Shown here: piece by piece, positions 17,701 to 25,929 of the stretch
How the letters are laid out: each line of letters starts with the position of its first letter
Position numbering within the stretch: position 1 is the first letter of the stretch
From: Paenibacillus sp. USDA918EY
GTDB lineage: Bacteria; Bacillota; Bacilli; Paenibacillales; Paenibacillaceae
Direction: 5' to 3'
NCBI RefSeq assembly: GCF_009870825.1
Contig: NZ_WTWY01000013.1
Coordinates: forward strand, 93,359 to 157,358
Length of the DNA: 64,000 nt
The notes under the pieces: model-generated
What the model was told of the DNA's origin: nothing
What the model saw: the letters and a program-made list of their open reading frames with translations, nothing else
The model's database searches: none
Program-made: the position numbers and the translations under genes

Positions 17701-20700
17701 GACGGCATTTCGGCGAACGTCTTTTTCGATGAGCTGTCCCGGTTGTACCGGGGCGAATCGCTCGAGGAGCCGGCGATCGGGTTTGTCGATTTTGCCGTGT
17801 GGGAGGCGGAATCGTCCCAAAGAAAGGCAAACGGAAGTCAAAAAGCTTATTGGGAAAAAACGCTGTCCGGCGAGCTTCCGATCCTGCAGCTTCCGACCGA
17901 CCGGGAACGCCCGGCCAAGCAGAGCTTTGCGGGAGACACGGTCACGCTGAGGCTTCAAGCGGAAGATGCAGCCCGTCTGAAAAAATTCGCGCTCGACTCG
18001 GGCGTTACGCCGTTTATGGTGCTGTTTGCGGGATATCATGCGCTGCTTTCCCGGTACACGAACCAGGAGGACATCATTACAGGCGTTCCGGTTGCGGGGC
18101 GGCTGCGCGAGGAGTTTTACGCCCTGATCGGCATGTTCGTCAACACGCTGCCCGTCCGCTGCTATCCGGAAAAGCGCAAACCTTTCATGCAGCTGCTTCA
18201 GGAAGTAAAAACGGCGCTGCTCGAAACGTTCGAGCATCAGGATTACGAGCTGGAGGAGCTGGTGCGCTCCTTGAACATCCCGCGCGATCCAAGCCGGAAC
18301 CTGCTGTTCGACACGCTGTTCGTCATGCAAAATACGGGCAAGCTTGAGCTTTCGCTTGAGGGAACGGAAACATCCCTTTATCCGTACGTCCACCCGATTT
18401 CGAAATACGACCTGATGGTCGATTTGACGGAGGAAGAGAGCGGCATCCGGATCGATTTGCAGTTCTGCACGGATTTGTTCGAACGGGAGAGCATTGAATC
18501 CTTTGGAGCCCGTTTCCTGAAGCTGTTGGACGATGCGATGGTTCATCCCGGCAAAATGCTGTGCGAACTCGAGATTTTGAGCGAGGACGAACGGAAATTC
18601 CTGGTCGAAGGGCTGAACGCAACCGATTCCGCTTACCGCGACCAGATGACGATTCACGGGTTGTTCGAGGAACAGGCCCGGCGTACCCCGGACAAACCGG
18701 CGCTTGTTTTCGGCACGCGCAAGATGTCCTACCGCGAATTGAACGAACGCGCCAACCGGCTTGCTTACACGCTGCGCGCCAAAGGCGTCGTGCCGGATCA
18801 GGTCGTCGGGCTGATGGTTGACCGCTCCTTCGAGATGATCGTCGGACTGCTTGCCATTCTCAAGGCAGGCGGCGCCTATGTGCCGATCGATCCCGAATAT
18901 CCGCAGGACCGCGTCGTCTACATGCTGGAGAACAGCAACACCCGGCTGCTGCTGACGCAGACGCATCTGGCCGGCCAAGTGTCCTTTGGGGGCGAAACGC
19001 TGCTGATCGACGGCGAAGAAGCTTACGGCGACCATACGGACAACCTGCCGCAAGTGAACGGCCCGTCCGACCTGCTGTACGTCATTTATACATCGGGCAC
19101 GACCGGAAAACCGAAGGGCGTCATGATCGAGCACCGGAACATCGTGAACCTGCTTCATTTTGAATACGAGGCGACCAACGTCGATTACAGCGGCAACGTG
19201 CTTCAATTCACCACGATCAGCTTCGACGTCTGCTCCCAGGAAATTTGGTCGACGCTGCTGGCCGGCGGCACGCTGCATTTGATTACGAACGAGCTGCGGA
19301 TGAGCGTCGGGGATTTGCTGGACCATATCGAAAACATGGGCATCGAAATCCTGTTTATGCCGGTATCGTTCCTGAAGTTCATTTTGAACGAAAAAGAATA
19401 TGCGGACCGCTTCCCGTCATCGGTGAAACATGTCATCACGGCCGGGGAGCAGCTGATCGTGCCGGAAAAATTCCGGGCGTACCTGAAGAAACGAGGCGTG
19501 TATTTGCATAACCATTACGGCCCTTCGGAAACGCATGTCGTGACGACGCATACGATCGATCCAAACGGCGTCATTCCGGAGCTGCCTCCGATCGGCAAAC
19601 CGATTGCCAATACGCAGATTTACATCGTAAACGAACATCTGCAGCCGCAGCCCGTCGGCGTCGCCGGAGAGCTGTACATTGCCGGGCATAACGTCGGACG
19701 GGGTTATTATAACAACGAGGAGATGACCCGGGATCGCTACGTGCCGAGCCCGTTCGTTCAAGGCGAACGCATGTATAAAACCGGCGATTTGGCGAGATGG
19801 ACGAAGGAAGGCACCATCGAATTTTTGGGCCGGCTCGACCATCAGGTCAAAATCCGCGGTTTCCGCATCGAGCTGGGCGAAATCGAGAACTGTCTGCTGA
19901 ACCACCCGGCGGTGTCGGAAACGATCGTCGTGGCCAAGGAAGACGGCAAAGGCGGCCACTATTTATGCGCGTATTTCACGGCTGCGACCGACATGTCGGT
20001 CGGCGAGCTGAGGGAGCATATCGGCAAATCCCTGCCGGATTACATGATTCCCTCCTATTTCACGCAGCTGCCGGAGATGCCGCTGACGCCGAACGGAAAA
20101 ATCGACCGCAAGGCTTTGCCTGAACCCGATGCGTCCCAAGGCCGAAGCCGGGATTACGCAGCGCCGAGAACGGAGACGGAGCGGGCCGTGGCCGAGGTAT
20201 GGCAGGCCGTGCTTCAGGTGGACCGCGTCGGCATCCACGACAATTTCTTCGAGCTCGGCGGCCATTCGCTGAAGGCGACCATCGTTGTCGCAAGGCTGCA
20301 GAAGCAGTTCGAAATCGGCATGAACGATATGTTCGAGCATCAGACCGTTGCGGAGCTGGCAGGCAAAATCAAACCGAAGACGGGCCATCTGCACAGCAGG
20401 CTGGAACAAGTGAAGGAGCTGTACGCCAGCTTAAAGAATATCGACGTTTCTGCCGATAAATCCATTTATGAAGAGCGTAATCGGGATTACGAGCGGATCG
20501 ACACGGCAGCGGTGAACGGTTACGGCGGCATTCTTCTGACGGGAGCCACGGGATATTTGGGGGCCCATTTGCTCTGCGAGGCGATGACCGAAAAAGATTG
20601 GGACGTTTACGCGATCGTCCGGGCCGCATCGGACGGCGAAGCGGAAGCGCGGCTGAGACAAAAATGCGACTATTATTTCGGGCCCGACTGGTTCGATCGG

Positions 20701-21627
20701 TATCGCGATCGCATCAAGGTTTACGCGGGCGACATCATGAAAGAACGCCTTGGGCTGGAGGCTGCCGCGTATGCGTCGCTGGCGCAGCGGACGGACGCAA
20801 TCGTTCATTCGGCCGCCAATGTCAAACATTACGGAAGTTACGCCGATTTCGAGCTGCAGAACGTGAAAGCGACGGCCCATTTGCTTGATTTTGCGGCCGA
20901 AGGCCGTCCGAAGCATATGCACCATATCTCCACGCTCGGCGTGGCGACAGGCGTCGTGGAAGGGGAACGGCATATCTGCTTTACGGAATATGACCTGGAT
21001 AAAGGGCAGCGGTTCGAAAATTATTACGCCAAGACGAAATATGAGGCGGAGCGTCTCGTAGCGGCTGCCCGGGAGCGGGGGATCGTTACGAACATATACC
21101 GGCTCGGCAACATCGTCTTTCATTCCGAAACGGGAAGATTCCAACAAAATATCGCGGACAACGCGTTCTATACGACGATGAAATCGTTCCTGGAGCTTGG
21201 CATCGCGCCGGGAGAGCTTAGCGACTTCGACTTTACCTATGTCGACCAGTCGAGCAAGGCGATCCTTCTTCTTGCCGATTGCGGGGCGCTCCGGAACGAA
21301 ACGTTCCATATCGCCAATCCGCATGAAGCGAATATCGGCGCCGTTGTGCGGGAGAATCCGTTCGGCAAGCCCGTCGAGCTGCTGCCGTTCGACAAATTTG
21401 TCGATTATTTGGGAGAGCGGTACGACGACGACCGTTTCAAACGCATCATCGAACAGATCATGCTTCATTACGGCTGGATGGAGGAGAACCTTTCCACGAC
21501 ATTTTTCACCATCTTCACGGCCAAAACGACGCAGATATTGTCGAAATTTGGCTTTTCGTGGAGTGCGCTTGATCAACAAATGATCCATGGGATGTTTAAG
21601 CATAGCAGAAAAGAAGGATTTATCTAA
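14764..21627 (+). CDS. Two-module NRPS with terminal thioester reductase (partial C-A-T-C-A-T-R)
   Basis: About 2287 residues. Domains in order: a C-terminal half of a condensation domain without HHxxxDG (1-235); A1 (about 245-740, VIYTSGSTGRPKG near 399); T1 (GGDSLKAV near 778); a full C domain (HHIAVDG near 976); A2 (about 1290-1790, VIYTSGTTGKPKG near 1441); T2 (GGHSLKAT near 1834); and a reductase with TGATGYLGAHLL near 1925 and YAKTKY near 2089. By-eye specificity codes are DAWFLGCVV for A1 (Leu-like) and DVQFIAHVV for A2 (close to the classical Pro code DVQLIAHVV). The reductase should release a dipeptide aldehyde (or alcohol) using NADPH; an aldehyde with a free amine can cyclise to an imine or pyrazinone, as in AusA aureusimines. 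AAGGA is 9 nt from the ATG at 14764 and only 3 nt from the ATG at 14758. A c-di-GMP riboswitch precedes it. Confidence 0.9.
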   Translation: MTVLTTGKSNLDEWKWYVNQLEERTILRIHSGKASIPMLKVTHPWQEEAGRNIRRACETAGIDPNALLSAAWSVLLIRYLRREEAAYAVIGSGERAYPFIAKADGATSLGALVTQVSSAMAEHELKSSTFGEIAALCAGSDEGSAVCNTAVLTGEGFRHEELQGKFDLAVSLNGDRAGGFAVWYADGAFSDEFIRRMCVHLQNVMTAWAQAPDMTIGSVRLLAEDEEALLAGWNQTAASAGLDRTVHGWFEENARKNPDRVAVVYKGESLTYGELNERADRLARILARKGAGRERIVGIIATPSLEMIVGTLGILKSGAAYMPIDPAYPADRISYMLEDSGTELLVTEPKVKLDGQVRFQGETVCAAQASVDTVSEAEDSGVETQRVREYPGPDDLAYVIYTSGSTGRPKGVTVEHRSLVNLCAWHIREFNVTDRDRATKYAGFGFDASVWEMFPYLVSGAAIHVIPEEIRLDSGRLHTYFKQNEITISFLPTQFCEHFMTLDHPTLRVLLTGGDKLKTFSKQTYDLYNCYGPTENTVVTTAYKVTELTANIPIGRPVDHVRVYIVDAYGHPQPVGVAGELCIAGKGLARGYLNQPELTMQKFVPGGTTGEERLYRTGDLARWTEDGVMEFLGRIDHQVKIRGFRIETGEIEHRLLQHPNVSEAVVIDLEDASGAKYLCAYAVADGAFSYGEMKAFLTEQLPDYMVPSKLVMLPELPLTANGKVDRRALPAPEVSFDEENFEAPVGQREEEVAALWGEVLGLARVDACESFFTSGGDSLKAVLLQAKLERQFGISVPVTLLFERPTVRGQAEWIEQAVRSASSENEHAAGIELADTSKDRILKVSARDSYPVASAQKRLYFIEQMEQVGTAYNAPFAFRIEGKVDERRLERAFRAMIARHDAFRTSFQWENEEIVQRLHGEVPFELVLQETSEDGMNELIQSLIMPFDLAKAPLMRAWLIRYGDGDRCVLLVDFHHIAVDGISANVFFDELSRLYRGESLEEPAIGFVDFAVWEAESSQRKANGSQKAYWEKTLSGELPILQLPTDRERPAKQSFAGDTVTLRLQAEDAARLKKFALDSGVTPFMVLFAGYHALLSRYTNQEDIITGVPVAGRLREEFYALIGMFVNTLPVRCYPEKRKPFMQLLQEVKTALLETFEHQDYELEELVRSLNIPRDPSRNLLFDTLFVMQNTGKLELSLEGTETSLYPYVHPISKYDLMVDLTEEESGIRIDLQFCTDLFERESIESFGARFLKLLDDAMVHPGKMLCELEILSEDERKFLVEGLNATDSAYRDQMTIHGLFEEQARRTPDKPALVFGTRKMSYRELNERANRLAYTLRAKGVVPDQVVGLMVDRSFEMIVGLLAILKAGGAYVPIDPEYPQDRVVYMLENSNTRLLLTQTHLAGQVSFGGETLLIDGEEAYGDHTDNLPQVNGPSDLLYVIYTSGTTGKPKGVMIEHRNIVNLLHFEYEATNVDYSGNVLQFTTISFDVCSQEIWSTLLAGGTLHLITNELRMSVGDLLDHIENMGIEILFMPVSFLKFILNEKEYADRFPSSVKHVITAGEQLIVPEKFRAYLKKRGVYLHNHYGPSETHVVTTHTIDPNGVIPELPPIGKPIANTQIYIVNEHLQPQPVGVAGELYIAGHNVGRGYYNNEEMTRDRYVPSPFVQGERMYKTGDLARWTKEGTIEFLGRLDHQVKIRGFRIELGEIENCLLNHPAVSETIVVAKEDGKGGHYLCAYFTAATDMSVGELREHIGKSLPDYMIPSYFTQLPEMPLTPNGKIDRKALPEPDASQGRSRDYAAPRTETERAVAEVWQAVLQVDRVGIHDNFFELGGHSLKATIVVARLQKQFEIGMNDMFEHQTVAELAGKIKPKTGHLHSRLEQVKELYASLKNIDVSADKSIYEERNRDYERIDTAAVNGYGGILLTGATGYLGAHLLCEAMTEKDWDVYAIVRAASDGEAEARLRQKCDYYFGPDWFDRYRDRIKVYAGDIMKERLGLEAAAYASLAQRTDAIVHSAANVKHYGSYADFELQNVKATAHLLDFAAEGRPKHMHHISTLGVATGVVEGERHICFTEYDLDKGQRFENYYAKTKYEAERLVAAARERGIVTNIYRLGNIVFHSETGRFQQNIADNAFYTTMKSFLELGIAPGELSDFDFTYVDQSSKAILLLADCGALRNETFHIANPHEANIGAVVRENPFGKPVELLPFDKFVDYLGERYDDDRFKRIIEQIMLHYGWMEENLSTTFFTIFTAKTTQILSKFGFSWSALDQQMIHGMFKHSRKEGFI

Positions 21628-21662
21628 TTCGACATAATTCTACATAATTCGGTAAATTCTTC

Positions 21663-21691
21663 TTTACAAATCTATTATTTTTGCTTATGCT
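21663..21691 (+). promoter_or_regulatory. SigA-type promoter for the STAS-like / MCP pair
   Basis: TTTACA (21663-21668), 17 nt, TATGCT (21686-21691). A 7-bp hairpin, CGGGATG / CGTCCCG (21711-21729), then sits in the leader just upstream of the start of the 114-residue protein. Confidence 0.45.
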
Positions 21692-21750
21692 AAAACCAAT
21701 ATATTCTATTCGGGATGTTCAACGTCCCGACAAAAATGGGGGAGAAGAGC

Positions 21751-22095
21751 ATGTACACAATTAATTATGATGCTGGACTGAACCGCGTGATCGTCAAGGT
21801 AAGCGAAATTAACAAGGACAACGTGAACCAGTACATCGAAGACTTTTCAAAAGAGCTTGAAAAAGTGAAGCCAGGATTTACCGGTTTGACCGATTTGAGC
21901 GAAGGCAAGCTGTTCACGATGGACGTCGCTGAAAAGCTGAGCCCTCTGGGAGAGCTCTCCGTTCAAAAGGGATTGACTAAATGGGCTTATTATACGGGAT
22001 CTGCCGTATCCAAGCTTCAAATGAAGCGGATGTTCGGCGAAGTGGTCGATTCGTTCGAGAAGCTGGAAGACGCGGAAGAATTTTTGAGAAGTTAA
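21751..22095 (+). CDS. STAS/SpoIIAA-like small protein
   Basis: 114 residues from the ATG preceded by GGGGGAG; an upstream in-frame ATG at 21715 lies in a hairpin and has no ribosome site. The pattern MYTINYDAGLNRVIVKVSE, a helix (VNQYIEDFSKELEKV), FTGLTDLSEG and a final helical half resembles small SpoIIAA-like (STAS-fold) proteins, which often relay signals through protein contacts. No phosphorylatable Ser of the classical anti-anti-sigma motif is obvious. It is followed after a strong hairpin by a chemoreceptor gene, suggesting a role in signalling. The family call is by pattern only. Confidence 0.55.
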   Translation: MYTINYDAGLNRVIVKVSEINKDNVNQYIEDFSKELEKVKPGFTGLTDLSEGKLFTMDVAEKLSPLGELSVQKGLTKWAYYTGSAVSKLQMKRMFGEVVDSFEKLEDAEEFLRS

Positions 22096-22132
22096 TAAAT
22101 GAGGATTTTGCAAAAAAACTGAAATAGATTAC

Positions 22133-22161
22133 GCACCCGATGTCCCGCGGACATCGGGTGC
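22133..22161 (+). other. Perfect 13-bp hairpin between the STAS-like gene and the MCP gene
   Basis: GCACCCGATGTCC and its exact complement flank a CGC loop. No T-run follows on either strand, so it is not a standard terminator. It ends 26 nt before the MCP start and may act as an mRNA stabiliser or processing signal, or lower read-through. Confidence 0.6.
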
Positions 22162-22187
22162 AACCGGATAGGTGGGGGAGATGCACC

Positions 22188-23462
22188 ATGAAAGTCGAAA
22201 ATTCCGACTTGCAAAAGCAGTATAGAATGATCGGCCTGAAAGGCGCCGGATGTTTTGCGGGGGCCGTCGTCGTCATCAACCTGATTTGCCTGTTATGCGG
22301 ACTCCCCGTATGGGCGGGGTTGATCGCGAGCCTGGTGCTCGGGGCGCCGGCCGGCTATTTCATTACGGCATGGCTGCTGCGTTCTGCAGGGGCCGGGCAG
22401 CAGGGCCTGTTCGCAAGCGGCAGCGCAAATTCGGCAGAGCATCACGCAGGAAGTACGGGAGACCATTTACATAAGTTTGGGCTTCAATACAAGGAACTGT
22501 CCGATGAGTTCAATACCCGTATCTCACGGATGGCCGGCACCATCGATGAAGTCAAAGCAAGCGCAGAGATGGGCTTTTATGTTTCGGACATGATCAAGGA
22601 AGCGACGCTTGGCGTATCCGGGGATGCAGGCCAACAGACCGAAATGATCCGGACGAGTTCCAATACGGTGGGAGACGTGGTAAACGCCATCCGGCATATC
22701 GCCGGGAGCGCCGACGAAGTCGCTGCGGCGGCGGGCGAATCGTCCGAAAAGTCCGCCGAGGGCCAGGAAGCGATTTTGGCTGCCATAAAACAGATGGACG
22801 AAGCGAACACAACGGTTCATACCTTGGTCGAAATGATGAACCGGCTTGACGAAAGTTCCCGCGAGGTCGTATCATTCGTGGCGATGATCCGGGAGATCGC
22901 CGAGCAAACGCATCTGCTATCCTTGAACGCGGCCATTGAAGCGGCGCGGTTCGGGGACGAGGGCAGAGGGTTTTCCGTCATTGCCAGCGAAATCCGGAAT
23001 CTTGCGGAGCAATCGTCCAATTCGGCCAAGCAGGTCACGCAGGTCGTTTCGGTCATCCTGAAAGAAACGACTCAGGCGGTGGCGTCTACCAAATTGGTAG
23101 CCGAGCAGGTAGGCGACGGGCTGAAAGTCGTCAACCAAGCCGGAGAATCCTTCGAATTCATCAAGCTTTCGATCGGCGAGGTCGCCGGGCAAATCCAGGA
23201 GGTATCCTCGGCCGTGGAAGAAATCGCGGCAGGGGCGGAGCAGTTAGTCGTAAGCATGGAAAAAACGGAAGAAATCGCGGTCAAAACGATGTCGGAAATG
23301 AACAGCGTAACGCAAGCCGTAGAAGAGCACCACTCCATCATGGAGCAGATTTCAAACGCGACCGAAACGCTGAGCGCGTATTCGAAAGAGCTGGACCTTT
23401 CCATTCAAAAGTACCACGAATTGCTGGGCGATGCCGAGCAGCCTGCAAAACTCGTAAGCTAG
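22188..23462 (+). CDS. Methyl-accepting chemotaxis protein without an extracellular sensor domain
   Basis: 424 residues. Two hydrophobic segments (about 18-40 and 43-62) are separated by only a few residues, so there is no extracellular ligand domain. The rest is a coiled-coil signalling domain, with the kinase-contact hairpin tip around EQTHLLSLNAAIEAARFGDE (near 245) and glutamate/glutamine-rich flanks suitable for methylation. It would pass an internal or membrane signal to CheA. GTGGGGGAG lies seven nt before the ATG. The location behind the c-di-GMP-controlled NRPS may be chance, but both touch motility signalling. Confidence 0.9.
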   Translation: MKVENSDLQKQYRMIGLKGAGCFAGAVVVINLICLLCGLPVWAGLIASLVLGAPAGYFITAWLLRSAGAGQQGLFASGSANSAEHHAGSTGDHLHKFGLQYKELSDEFNTRISRMAGTIDEVKASAEMGFYVSDMIKEATLGVSGDAGQQTEMIRTSSNTVGDVVNAIRHIAGSADEVAAAAGESSEKSAEGQEAILAAIKQMDEANTTVHTLVEMMNRLDESSREVVSFVAMIREIAEQTHLLSLNAAIEAARFGDEGRGFSVIASEIRNLAEQSSNSAKQVTQVVSVILKETTQAVASTKLVAEQVGDGLKVVNQAGESFEFIKLSIGEVAGQIQEVSSAVEEIAAGAEQLVVSMEKTEEIAVKTMSEMNSVTQAVEEHHSIMEQISNATETLSAYSKELDLSIQKYHELLGDAEQPAKLVS

Positions 23463-23529
23463 GGAACATTCGCTATGACGATCGTATAGCTCGACCGGAC
23501 TTATTCCGCGTATTATATATGGTACGAAT

Positions 23530-23574
23530 ACAGGCGGCCTTTTCGCTTTCAAGCGAAAGGCCGCCTGTCGTTTT
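23530..23574. terminator. Bidirectional terminator between the MCP and VanW genes
   Basis: A long stem ACAGGCGGCC ... GGCCGCCTGT (23530-23568) continues inward with TTTCGCT/AGCGAAA, followed by CGTTTTC. It separates the convergent MCP and VanW-family genes. Confidence 0.75.
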
Positions 23575-23596
23575 CTGCAACCGATTCCTGTGTATC

Positions 23597-25033
23597 CTAG
23601 AAATTCGGCCCGCTGATTCCGTCCTCGACGATCTGCTCCTTTGAGCCCGAAGAATCGCCGTCCGTGTCCGCGCCTTTGGAATTTACGGCTATCAACCGGT
23701 TTTGCGGACGGTAGGTGTCCCGGGAGACGCGCTTCCGGTCAACGATCTCGCCGTTTACTTTTTTGATCTGATAGGTTTCCACGACATACCCCGGCTTGCC
23801 TTCTTGGAGCACTTCCTGGGCGCCGACCGGAATGTCTTTGTTCTGGACGTATTTTTCCGTCACGGGGAGCGTTTCGATGGTTCGCGATTCCAGATCGTAT
23901 TCGGTGTTTTGCGGGAACGTGCCGAAAAATTTGACGGTTAAATTGTTGCCTTCCACGAAAGCGCGGATCAGCAGCGACTTGCCGGTCGTATTTTTGAAAC
24001 GGAAATTGATGGAGCCTTCGGCGAACGTGGCGTCAAGGCCTTTGGGAAGATAGCTGACCGGCAAGGAGTGGTTGCGGCGTTCGACGATCTCGAGTCCGGT
24101 CCGCAGCGCCGCGTTATATACGGTACTGGACACCTGGCAGATGCCGCCGCCGATCCCCGGCACCAGCTTTCCGTTCAAAATGACCGGGGCTTCGCGGAAA
24201 CCGTATTTTGCCTCGGCTTTTGCGATCACCTGGGCATAATCGAATATTTCCCCCGGTTTCAGGACCATCCCGTCGATCGCCTTGGCGGCGGAACCGACAT
24301 TGTATACCCGTCCCGCGGCGCTGGAGCCGAGTCCGGTGCTGAACTCGATGATTTTCCTTTCGATGCCTTCCCCCTTCAGGCTGTCTATGGTCACTTTCGG
24401 TTTCAAGCTATATAAAGGAAGCTTTATCTTAAGCGGCACGCTCGCGTCATCCGGGTCCGGGAAGCTTTTGGGGATGAGGGATGTCAGCGTTTGGGTAAAG
24501 GTATCCCAATCAATCCGGGAAACCGATACTTCCGGCGTATACACCACTTTGTCGTTTTTGGTAATGCGGCGCGAGGCGTTGACGGGGCTGCCGAATTGCT
24601 TTTCCTCCCATCCGGGATGAAATCGCTCTTTGAGCACCCCCCGATTCCAGTGCGGGGACAGCGCCCAATCCTGCCCAAACTGCCTGCGCGCCTTGAGCCG
24701 GTCCATCCAGCTGCCTTCATAGAGGGAAGCAACGGCTTTTTTGAAGGCATCGGCCTCGAATGTGACGCCCGCCTCTTTCAGCGTCATGTTGACGTCCCTC
24801 GCGTTTTTAGCCGCTATTGTTAGCGTAAAGGGCTGTCCCTCGAGCTTTTTGATTCGGGTGTCCAGCTCCTTGAGCACCTCGTCCTTTTTCATCCCGCCGA
24901 CGTCCCAACCGCCGATCCGGACCTGTTGAGGAATCGTGTTTTGGCCGATATAAATATGGATGCCTCCCGCAGCGACGGAACCGACCAGCATGATCGCGGC
25001 GATGACGATCAGCGCCAAATGAATTTTTTTCAT
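23597..25033 (-). CDS. VanW family protein with C-terminal G5 domain (YoaR-like), membrane anchored
   Basis: 478 residues. The N-terminus MKKIHLALIVIAAIMLVGS is a membrane anchor or signal. Residues about 30-240 resemble a peptidoglycan-binding PG_binding_4-type region, the VanW core follows (VLKPGEIFDYAQVIAKAEAK, VPGIGGGICQVSSTVYNAAL), and the last 70 residues (TEKYVQNKDIPVGAQEVLQE and on) are G5-like. VanW proteins are linked to the cell wall but their biochemistry is unclear. The start at 25033 follows GGTGGGAG; four extra codons are possible from the GTG at 25042. The gene is divergent from ftsEX across a candidate WalR site, in keeping with a cell-wall job. Confidence 0.85.
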   Translation of the reverse strand: MKKIHLALIVIAAIMLVGSVAAGGIHIYIGQNTIPQQVRIGGWDVGGMKKDEVLKELDTRIKKLEGQPFTLTIAAKNARDVNMTLKEAGVTFEADAFKKAVASLYEGSWMDRLKARRQFGQDWALSPHWNRGVLKERFHPGWEEKQFGSPVNASRRITKNDKVVYTPEVSVSRIDWDTFTQTLTSLIPKSFPDPDDASVPLKIKLPLYSLKPKVTIDSLKGEGIERKIIEFSTGLGSSAAGRVYNVGSAAKAIDGMVLKPGEIFDYAQVIAKAEAKYGFREAPVILNGKLVPGIGGGICQVSSTVYNAALRTGLEIVERRNHSLPVSYLPKGLDATFAEGSINFRFKNTTGKSLLIRAFVEGNNLTVKFFGTFPQNTEYDLESRTIETLPVTEKYVQNKDIPVGAQEVLQEGKPGYVVETYQIKKVNGEIVDRKRVSRDTYRPQNRLIAVNSKGADTDGDSSGSKEQIVEDGISGPNF

Positions 25034-25125
25034 GGCTCCCACCTTTTTCGCTTCTTATTAAACGCAGTTGATGCCGTCTTTCAAATATATGTAAAGAAAA
25101 TGGAAAAATATCAGGTACTCAAAAG

Positions 25126-25142
25126 GTAACAAATTTGTTACA
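25126..25142 (-). promoter_or_regulatory. Candidate WalR (YycF) box in the VanW / ftsE divergent region
   Basis: On the minus strand the site reads TGTAAC-N5-TGTTAC, fitting the known WalR consensus TGTWAH-N5-TGTWAH. Its core GTAACAAATTTGTTAC (25126-25141) is also a perfect 16-nt palindrome, so the plus strand matches at 11 of 12 positions. A further near match, TGTAAA-N5-TGGAAA, lies at 25090-25106 on the plus strand. WalR governs cell-wall hydrolase genes in Firmicutes; both flanking genes have cell-wall roles. Confidence 0.5.
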
Positions 25143-25242
25143 ATAAAAAACATCGTGATGATTCCGAAAGATTTTTAAAGGAATTAGCTGGAATGTGTCG
25201 AAATTATAATGGCTAATTATGTAATTAGGAAGTGATAATGAA

Positions 25243-25929
25243 GTGATCGAAATGCAGGATGTGTGGAAGACGTACCCGAACGGAACCCATGCGCTTCAAG
25301 GGGTGTCCGTCAAGATTGACCGCAATGAATTCGTTTATGTCGTCGGCCCGTCCGGCGCAGGAAAATCGACATTCATGAAGCTTATTTACCGCGAAGAGGT
25401 CCCTACCAAAGGGCAAATCTCCGTAAACGGGTTTAATATAGGAAAGCTGAAGCAGCGCAAAATTCCTTACGTCAGACGCAATATCGGCGTTATTTTTCAG
25501 GATTTCCGCCTATTGCCGAAGCTTACCGCTTACGAAAACGTGGCGTTTGCCATGGAAGTCATCGAAGCCCCGAGAAGACAAATGAAAAAACGCGTCATGG
25601 AAGTGCTGGACCTTGTCGGCCTGAAGGCCAAAGCGAACCGCCAACCGGCCCAGCTCTCCGGCGGGGAGCAGCAGCGCATCGCCATTGCCCGCGCCATCGT
25701 CAACAATCCCTCGGTTATCATCGCGGACGAGCCTACAGGCAACCTCGACCCCGAAACGTCCTGGGGCATCATGCAGCTGCTCGACGAAATCAATTTCCGC
25801 GGAACGACCATCGTCATGGCCACCCATAACAAGGATATCGTGAACACGATGCGCAAGCGCGTCATCGCGATCGAACATGGCAACATCGTGCGGGACCAGC
25901 TGAGAGGAGAATACGGATATGACTTTTAA
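25243..25929 (+). CDS. ftsE: Cell division ATP-binding protein FtsE
   Basis: 228 residues with Walker A GPSGAGKSTFMK (near 37-48), ABC signature LSGGEQQRIAIARA (near 140), Walker B VIIADEPTGNLDPE and the switch His in MATHNKD. Together with FtsX it forms an ABC-type complex that does not transport but drives cell-wall hydrolases across the membrane. The start is GTG, with TAGGAAG upstream. ftsX begins 11 nt before its end, showing tight co-translation. Confidence 0.97.
   Translation: MIEMQDVWKTYPNGTHALQGVSVKIDRNEFVYVVGPSGAGKSTFMKLIYREEVPTKGQISVNGFNIGKLKQRKIPYVRRNIGVIFQDFRLLPKLTAYENVAFAMEVIEAPRRQMKKRVMEVLDLVGLKAKANRQPAQLSGGEQQRIAIARAIVNNPSVIIADEPTGNLDPETSWGIMQLLDEINFRGTTIVMATHNKDIVNTMRKRVIAIEHGNIVRDQLRGEYGYDF

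Noticed and set aside
17230..19326. 698-codon open frame on the minus strand within the NRPS
   Set aside because: Shadow of the condensation and second adenylation domains; Arg/Gln/His-rich and without motifs.
22133..22161. Hairpin before the MCP gene as a terminator
   Set aside because: No T-run follows on either strand.
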